From NCBI GenBank assembly GCA_000597885.1, contig CP004371.1:1178001-1242000 (forward strand): a stretch of DNA of 64,000 nucleotides, in the 5' to 3' direction. The notes under the pieces are model-generated. The model saw nothing but the letters and a program-made list of their open reading frames with translations, did not search any database and was not told where the DNA came from. The stretch is from Flammeovirgaceae bacterium 311 (GTDB lineage: Bacteria; Bacteroidota; Bacteroidia; Cytophagales; Cyclobacteriaceae). Shown here piece by piece: positions 59,978-64,000 of this stretch. Made by a program: the position numbers and the translations under genes. The stretch's first letter is position 1, and each line of letters begins with the position of its first letter.

Positions 59978-60445
59978 TTATACTTCTTCAGGAGAGTCAT
60001 CAAAACTTCTTTCTATCCTTGCTTCACATGTCTCAAATCCTAAAACATTTTGCTTCTCGTATTCATCTAACTTATCAAAAATGGATTGATAATCACCTTC
60101 GGGCTTCATATCTAAAGCAACATATGTTTTATTAGCTCGCTCATAGGTAACATGAAGTTCGCGGAAAGAATCTAGTATTTTTTCTTGCTGCTCTTTATCA
60201 ACTTCTTTCTTAAATAATATGCGAAATGTTCTGTGTCCGCCTGATTCTATCAATTCTCTTATTTCTGGTATTTGTTCATCTGGTTCAGGAGTTGCACGAA
60301 CAATATCTTGATAGTTTAATCCATATGCGTAAAAGGGCACATTTTCAATCTTGTACAAGTCGTTACCCAGTGGTTCAGCCCACATAGACTCTCCACCAAT
60401 TGCCCAATGATTTGGCAGGTCAATATGTATTTTCTCTAAATTCAT
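59978..60445 (-). CDS. DUF4265 protein (155 aa)
   Basis: Start at 60445 (MNLEKIHIDLPNHWAIGGES). MWAEPLGNDLYKIENVPFYA and YGLNYQDIVRATPEPDEQ are the DUF4265 signature; DUF4265 proteins recur next to polymorphic-toxin loci and are thought to act as immunity proteins. It carries an attC-like site at its 3' end and has no gap to the upstream gene (60464), so it may be a captured cassette outside the main array. Confidence 0.8.
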   Translation of the reverse strand: MNLEKIHIDLPNHWAIGGESMWAEPLGNDLYKIENVPFYAYGLNYQDIVRATPEPDEQIPEIRELIESGGHRTFRILFKKEVDKEQQEKILDSFRELHVTYERANKTYVALDMKPEGDYQSIFDKLDEYEKQNVLGFETCEARIERSFDDSPEEV

Positions 60446-60463
60446 TTTATGCTGGCTCAATTT

Positions 60464-61060
60464 TTATTTCCCCTGATGGTAGTACCGTATTTTTGACCGT
60501 CTGAAGGCTAAGTCAACCATCTTCACGTCAACCTGATATTTCGCTAAGAATTGAGAAAGCTCACCACTACTCGCCAAATAATGGTAGACAGTTCCTGTAG
60601 CATCAGAATATTGAGCTGAATGCTTTTTTGGAGTACAGCCAAGCCCCTCCATTTTCTCATGCGCCATAAAGGCTTTTTTAAAGATATGCTGATAGGCAGA
60701 TTGCTTATCAAAGTTTGGGTCGAGCTTTCTACATTCATCATAGAATCTTTGCAGACCATCACAATTATCAGAAATTGTGGTGACTTCGGTGAAAGTTTTT
60801 GTATTGACAACACGTAGGTTAATGCCCGTATCTTGCCAATGCAACTTGAGCTGCTGAACAAGGAAAGCTTCTTGCTTTTTTGATAATAGAGGAATCATAA
60901 AATTGTCTTTTGCTTTATAAAGTTGATCTGGGTGGAGCGGAAGCCTTAACAGGGGGTTTGACTTTGCGTAATGCCGATATTGTTCTGGGGAGTTAAACTT
61001 AAGTGGACTAATGACACTCATAGCTTCCCCCATTGTTACATAAACAATTCCTTTGCCCAT
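60464..61060 (-). CDS. Hypothetical soluble protein (198 aa)
   Basis: I prefer the start at 61060 (MGKGIVYVTMGEAMSVIS) over 61120 because the extension looks non-coding. LLRLPLHPDQLYKAKDNFMI and VKMVDLAFRRSKIRYYHQGK are its notable segments. No family recognised. The 22 bp palindrome at 61159-61180 lies about 100 bp upstream. Confidence 0.6.
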   Translation of the reverse strand: MGKGIVYVTMGEAMSVISPLKFNSPEQYRHYAKSNPLLRLPLHPDQLYKAKDNFMIPLLSKKQEAFLVQQLKLHWQDTGINLRVVNTKTFTEVTTISDNCDGLQRFYDECRKLDPNFDKQSAYQHIFKKAFMAHEKMEGLGCTPKKHSAQYSDATGTVYHYLASSGELSQFLAKYQVDVKMVDLAFRRSKIRYYHQGK

Positions 61061-61120
61061 GGTAATATTCTTTTGCCTATACCCAAGGGCAAAAGTATAG
61101 AACATGAGTACATGTACCAA

Positions 61121-61340
61121 GCAGAAATAAAATATTATTTCTAAAATATTGTACTATTACAAGTATATCGATATACTTGTATATATTCTCGCAAACGCTG
61201 AATTTAGCCCTATAGCTTTATAGAGATCAGTATTCTTGAAAGCAACTCTTGCGAACACACAACTAAATTTCAGTAGCTCGGCGACTTGCTGTATGATAAT
61301 TTGTGGTTTCTCCGATAGTACAGAAAACTACCAGATTCAG
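61121..61340. other. Noncoding region with 22-bp palindrome
   Basis: ACAAGTATATCGATATACTTGT fragment pairs with itself perfectly at 61159-61180 and may be an operator; beyond it I see no gene or repeat up to 61340. Confidence 0.6.
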
Positions 61341-61484
61341 TTAAACTGGATGTACAACAAGTCCTAGGCTCTTCAACACCTTCCTAATTACTACAGACAA
61401 CATGCCAGTGTCCTTTGCTGGAACTAGAAATCTGTCATGTATAGTGAATACCTGATTACATATTTTCATCAGCTCTGTATACAT
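61341..61484 (-). CDS. Uncertain small ORF (47 aa)
   Basis: MYTELMKICNQVFTIHDRFL, then VVIRKVLKSLGLVVHPV. Open for the full length, with protein-like composition. Weakly similar to part of 55833-56015. Could be a gene fragment. No promoter or terminator seen. Confidence 0.35.
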   Translation of the reverse strand: MYTELMKICNQVFTIHDRFLVPAKDTGMLSVVIRKVLKSLGLVVHPV

Positions 61485-61521
61485 AAGATTACAGGACAGG
61501 CTCTTTAATATTGATCAGCAT

Positions 61522-61941
61522 TTACCGTGTTAGGGCTTTCTGAATCTTAGCCCCTCGGATCAGTTTTAATGGCAGCAAGGACAATACATATTCCAGCCCC
61601 TGCTTGGCTCTCTCCAGCGAAACCACTCCACAATCTTTCATCATATTGGCGTCATTATTCTTCAGATAGCTTACCGTCTCATTCAGGTGTGCCTTTAATT
61701 CATAAAATAGCGTCAGCAGTTCATACTGTTCACCTGCTACATCGATATAATTGGCCTCTATGCCGTAGTTTGGCTTCAGGGCTTTTTTGAAGGGCTGGGT
61801 GAGCTTATCGATCAGGATGGGTACAGTAATGTAGTAGAGTAACACCTCGGGCTCATCATTAAAAACACTCACTCGTAGCGTCAGCACTTTTCTGGAGCAC
61901 AAGGAATTTAGATTATCTATCTCGATGACTAGCTTATTCAT
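61522..61941 (-). CDS. Hypothetical soluble protein (139 aa)
   Basis: MNKLVIEIDNLNSLCSRKVL, YYITVPILIDKLTQPFKKAL and EQYELLTLFYELKAHLNETV; no signal or known family. The gap to 62099 contains the terminator of the next gene (62033-62058). Confidence 0.6.
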   Translation of the reverse strand: MNKLVIEIDNLNSLCSRKVLTLRVSVFNDEPEVLLYYITVPILIDKLTQPFKKALKPNYGIEANYIDVAGEQYELLTLFYELKAHLNETVSYLKNNDANMMKDCGVVSLERAKQGLEYVLSLLPLKLIRGAKIQKALTR

Positions 61942-62032
61942 AATATAAGGCAGGGCGAATTTTCCCCTTCTGCTCTATATATATTCTTCCGCCTCCACTC
62001 CGATATCTTAGAAGGTGTAAAGGGTGGGAAAT

Positions 62033-62058
62033 AAAAAAGGAGGGCTCTGCACCCTCCT
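62033..62058 (-). terminator. Intrinsic terminator of 62099 gene
   Basis: Stem AGGAGGG/CCCTCCT with loop TGCAGAG and downstream TTTTTTAT on the minus strand. Confidence 0.85.
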
Positions 62059-62098
62059 ACTCTTCTTTATCCTTCAATCTACCAAAGTCTTCAACACT

Positions 62099-62680
62099 CT
62101 ATGTAAGCTCCCGTTCCTGCTCGGCCATCACCCTATTTATCTTAGACTTTCTTCGCGCTGAAAGTTGCAGCGAATAAAGCCCCTCTAGTTGCTCTTTACA
62201 CAGGCTGGCATGTTGCTCATCAGGAAAATACCTGCCATCTATTCTCTTCCTCCTTTCCAAAAAGTTATAGTCAATAATTCTCCTGATCCATGCATGGAAC
62301 TGCATTCTGAACAGACGGTTGGGTTCCTCGATATTGTACAGGTCGTCAGCAGAGATACAGATAGGAGCAAAGCTGATGTTATAACCAGATTCAATAACGA
62401 AATGTCTGTGATCTTTGGTTGATACGGAACACTCAAACTCATTTCTTACATCTATATCCCAAATTTTAGACCTTACGTTTTTTCCCTGCAATCTAAAGTA
62501 GTAGACCAACCATGTATCATCTCCATTACACACAGCCTCAACCACGGTATTCAACATTTTACCAGATAATGTCTTTTGCTTTATATCCTTGAGCTCCCAG
62601 TCAAAAGCTATAACAGGTTTGGCGTTATAGTTTCTGGTAAAGTATTGGCCTCTAAAATCTTTAAGCTTATCAGTTATCAT
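62099..62680 (-). CDS. Hypothetical soluble protein (193 aa)
   Basis: MITDKLKDFRGQYFTRNYNA, TWLVYYFRLQGKNVRSKIWD and CISADDLYNIEEPNRLFRMQF. No family recognised. Monocistronic with the 31 bp promoter-like element at 62736-62766. Confidence 0.65.
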   Translation of the reverse strand: MITDKLKDFRGQYFTRNYNAKPVIAFDWELKDIKQKTLSGKMLNTVVEAVCNGDDTWLVYYFRLQGKNVRSKIWDIDVRNEFECSVSTKDHRHFVIESGYNISFAPICISADDLYNIEEPNRLFRMQFHAWIRRIIDYNFLERRKRIDGRYFPDEQHASLCKEQLEGLYSLQLSARRKSKINRVMAEQERELT

Positions 62681-62735
62681 TTTTTTATATCGTTGGAAGT
62701 GTTTTTGTAAAGAGTTAACACTTATCTCCTTACCT

Positions 62736-62766
62736 ATTATAGATTCGGTAAATGCGAAAGTTTACT
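62736..62766 (-). promoter_or_regulatory. Shared 31-bp promoter-like element, copy B
   Basis: Minus strand AGTAAACTTTCGCATTTACC then GAATCTATAAT; same spacing as the other copies. Confidence 0.7.
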
Positions 62767-62879
62767 CTCCCAGAAATAATTCTTGAAATATTTTATCGTT
62801 GCTGACGGTGCAAAATAATATACAAGAATAGTCGCTGCTGGTCTTTTACAGGCCTTCCCATACCTATTGATTAACATAG

Positions 62880-62903
62880 AAAAAGGGAGACTCAATTCTC
62901 CCT
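62880..62903 (-). terminator. Intrinsic terminator overlapping the stop of 62892 gene
   Basis: GGGAGAATTGAGTCTCCC followed by TTTTTCTAT on the minus strand. The TGA stop lies in the loop. Confidence 0.8.
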
Positions 62904-63344
62904 CATTACCATTTTTGCAAACATCAACTGCCTGTTTAGTTTATGGGAATGCTCATACCTTCTGTATAGACTAACAAAGTCAGTGTACTTTGCAGATAGG
63001 TCTTTGATAGCTGGTATAGACTCTAAATACTTCTTTTCGTCACCGTAGTAGTACCTTCCTGAAGATGGTGGAGCCAACCTACTTGTTGATTGATTAGTAT
63101 AGAGGTACCAAAGCAGTAAGATAGCCTCATCAGAATTCTCCACTCTGTGCCCCCAATCAAGGTTACATGCTTCGGGTTTACTTGTTATTAATCTAAACTG
63201 CTTCTCATCGATGTCTGCTTTATAGGTATTGTACTTCCACAGCTTATCTGTACCCCTGTGGTAAGAAAACACTATGCGCATCTCGGAAGAATGACGGCTG
63301 AATGTTACGTCTAAGTATAGTTTTTTTTGTTTCGCGATCTTCAT
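62892..63344 (-). CDS. Hypothetical soluble protein (150 aa)
   Basis: MKIAKQKKLYLDVTFSRHSS, VENSDEAILLLWYLYTNQST and YEHSHKLNRQLMFAKMVMREN. No family recognised. The 31 bp promoter-like element sits 28 bp upstream of the start. Confidence 0.65.
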   Translation of the reverse strand: MKIAKQKKLYLDVTFSRHSSEMRIVFSYHRGTDKLWKYNTYKADIDEKQFRLITSKPEACNLDWGHRVENSDEAILLLWYLYTNQSTSRLAPPSSGRYYYGDEKKYLESIPAIKDLSAKYTDFVSLYRRYEHSHKLNRQLMFAKMVMREN

Positions 63345-63371
63345 GAAATTTTAAATGGTTTGCTTCTAACC

Positions 63372-63402
63372 ATTATAGAAGGCTGGATAGTGAAAGTTTA
63401 CT
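63372..63402 (-). promoter_or_regulatory. Shared 31-bp promoter-like element, copy A
   Basis: Minus strand AGTAAACTTTCACTATCCAG then CTTCTATAAT; same AGTAAA/TATAAT spacing as copies B, C and D. Confidence 0.7.
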
Positions 63403-63409
63403 TTATGCA

Positions 63410-63442
63410 GAAAAAAATTCCTGCCGATTGACAGGAATTTTT
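63410..63442. terminator. Bidirectional intrinsic terminator
   Basis: ATTCCTG...CAGGAAT stem with A/T runs on both sides. Located between the copy-A promoter element and the region upstream, so it probably insulates the 62892 unit. Confidence 0.75.
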
Positions 63443-63792
63443 AGCTTGATCAACAGTCTAGGCATCTGTATTACATAGCATCAGTTGTTACACCAGTGAA
63501 AGACCCAGAAGAGCATACTGATGGTGATGATCTCATCATCGGGAGTAACGGCCTAGGCATGACAGTGATAGTGTTCATCTTTTGGGTGCATTTTAAGTTC
63601 CCAGTTCGAGCATCTTACTCATATCAATTTTATCCAGCTTCATCAGTGACCAATCTCTAAGACAGGCCGTGAGCTGAAGGTCAACTTATACCGTATAGGT
63701 TAAGTGGTAGTCATATCCATTCCCATTCACAGTCTGACAATTCAACACACCATGCCTCCTACATGATGCGTTATGCTCAACATTGTCTAGTA
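63443..63792. other. Noncoding region
   Basis: About 350 bp without a convincing gene; an ORF frame crossing 63686-63919 is crossed by a strong terminator and is not accepted. No repeats recognised. Confidence 0.5.
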
Positions 63793-63823
63793 AAACAAAA
63801 AGCCTCCGATTAGATCGGAGGCT
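63793..63823 (-). terminator. Strong intrinsic terminator
   Basis: AGCCTCCGAT/ATCGGAGGCT 10 bp perfect stem with CTA loop and TTTTTGTTTT on the minus strand, 40 bp downstream of the 63865 stop. Confidence 0.9.
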
Positions 63824-63864
63824 GGGATGAACGGAGAATAATGTTGTATCTTTTTTTATCGTAC

Positions 63865-64000
63865 TTAGATAGGCGCATTTATCTTTTCGAGTAGTGTTGA
63901 GTGCTTTGCGAAGTACCATTTACTATAACCTTTATACCTGAACTTAAAGCAATGGCTTTCCTTCTTTAAGGAGAGGTAAATCTTATCTTTGATAAGAACG
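63865..64000 (-). CDS. Hypothetical protein, 5'-truncated by window edge
   Basis: Minus-strand frame open from the right edge to TAA at 63865: VLIKDKIYLSLKKESHCFKF, then RYKGYSKWYFAKHSTLLEKI and NAPI. The start lies outside the window. Followed by the strong terminator at 63793-63823, which supports it being real. Confidence 0.6.
   Translation of the reverse strand, partial: VLIKDKIYLSLKKESHCFKFRYKGYSKWYFAKHSTLLEKINAPI

Noticed and set aside
63686-63919. Minus-strand 77-codon ORF
   Set aside because: It spans a strong intrinsic terminator, while another frame gives a better truncated gene ending at 63865.
1-64000. tRNA, rRNA, origin of replication
   Set aside because: No cloverleaf, rRNA core sequence or DnaA-box/iteron cluster was recognised by eye on either strand.

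Overview
ORGANISM AND CHARACTER. The window is AT-rich and reads as Bacteroidota, probably a Cytophagales-type environmental bacterium. This rests on many short secreted proteins and lipoproteins with Bacteroidota-style signal peptides (ending FAQ, FGQ or a lipobox Cys), TonB-C-like, MORN/YwqK-like, DUF6794 and YD-repeat proteins, and IS21, IS256 and IS630 elements of Bacteroidota flavour. No rRNA, tRNA or CRISPR was recognised. LAYOUT. (1) 1-4.8 kb: minus-strand orphan genes, several broken (DUF6933, CPCC family), without clear recombination sites; probably an eroded array tail. (2) About 4.9-40.2 kb: a long one-directional (minus-strand) array of about 40 small, mostly single-gene units. Most units are separated by a 100-130 bp imperfect inverted repeat, or by a ~360 bp long version, that looks like an integron attC site: outer GTTRRRY/RYYYAAC-like 7-mers, then GAATAAAGCA/TGCTTTATTC arms, then a variable centre. 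The first bases of a unit match the reverse complement of its own downstream core, in the best cases for 8-10 bp, while the core differs between units. That is the signature expected if each unit was a circularised integron cassette. Three group II introns (one with a nonsense-broken reverse transcriptase, two ORF-less) sit between GT and T of the core, and more intron 3' tails are scattered through the array. (3) 40.8-43.2 kb: a plus-strand three-gene module (N-terminal SocA/Panacea-like plus DUF488 protein; conserved partner; HNH endonuclease), closed by an IS256-family element with a 10 bp target duplication. (4) 44.7-50.4 kb: a second minus-strand cassette-like run with degraded sites, headed by an Imm26-like gene. 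(5) 50.9-54.0 kb: an IS21 element inserted directly behind a catalytic-domain-only tyrosine recombinase that lies at the 5' (upstream) end of the array. (6) 54.3-64 kb: a different gene set with good intrinsic terminators. Four of these genes share a promoter-like element of constant 31 bp geometry, and an IS630 element has split a two-gene operon from its terminator. HOW IT FITS TOGETHER. The recognisable cargo resembles families recurring in immunity and accessory-defence gene collections (Imm26-like, WapI-like, SUKH-like, DUF4265, CPCC, DUF6756-like, YwqK/MORN, STM3941-like, SRPBCC), plus secreted orphan proteins. My interpretation is an integron-like cassette platform, or an analogue, that stocks immunity and envelope genes in a Bacteroidota genome and is parasitised by attC-targeting group II introns. 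No full-length IntI is in the window; the only tyrosine recombinase lacks an N-terminal core-binding domain. Whether the mobilising recombinase is that protein or lies elsewhere is unresolved.
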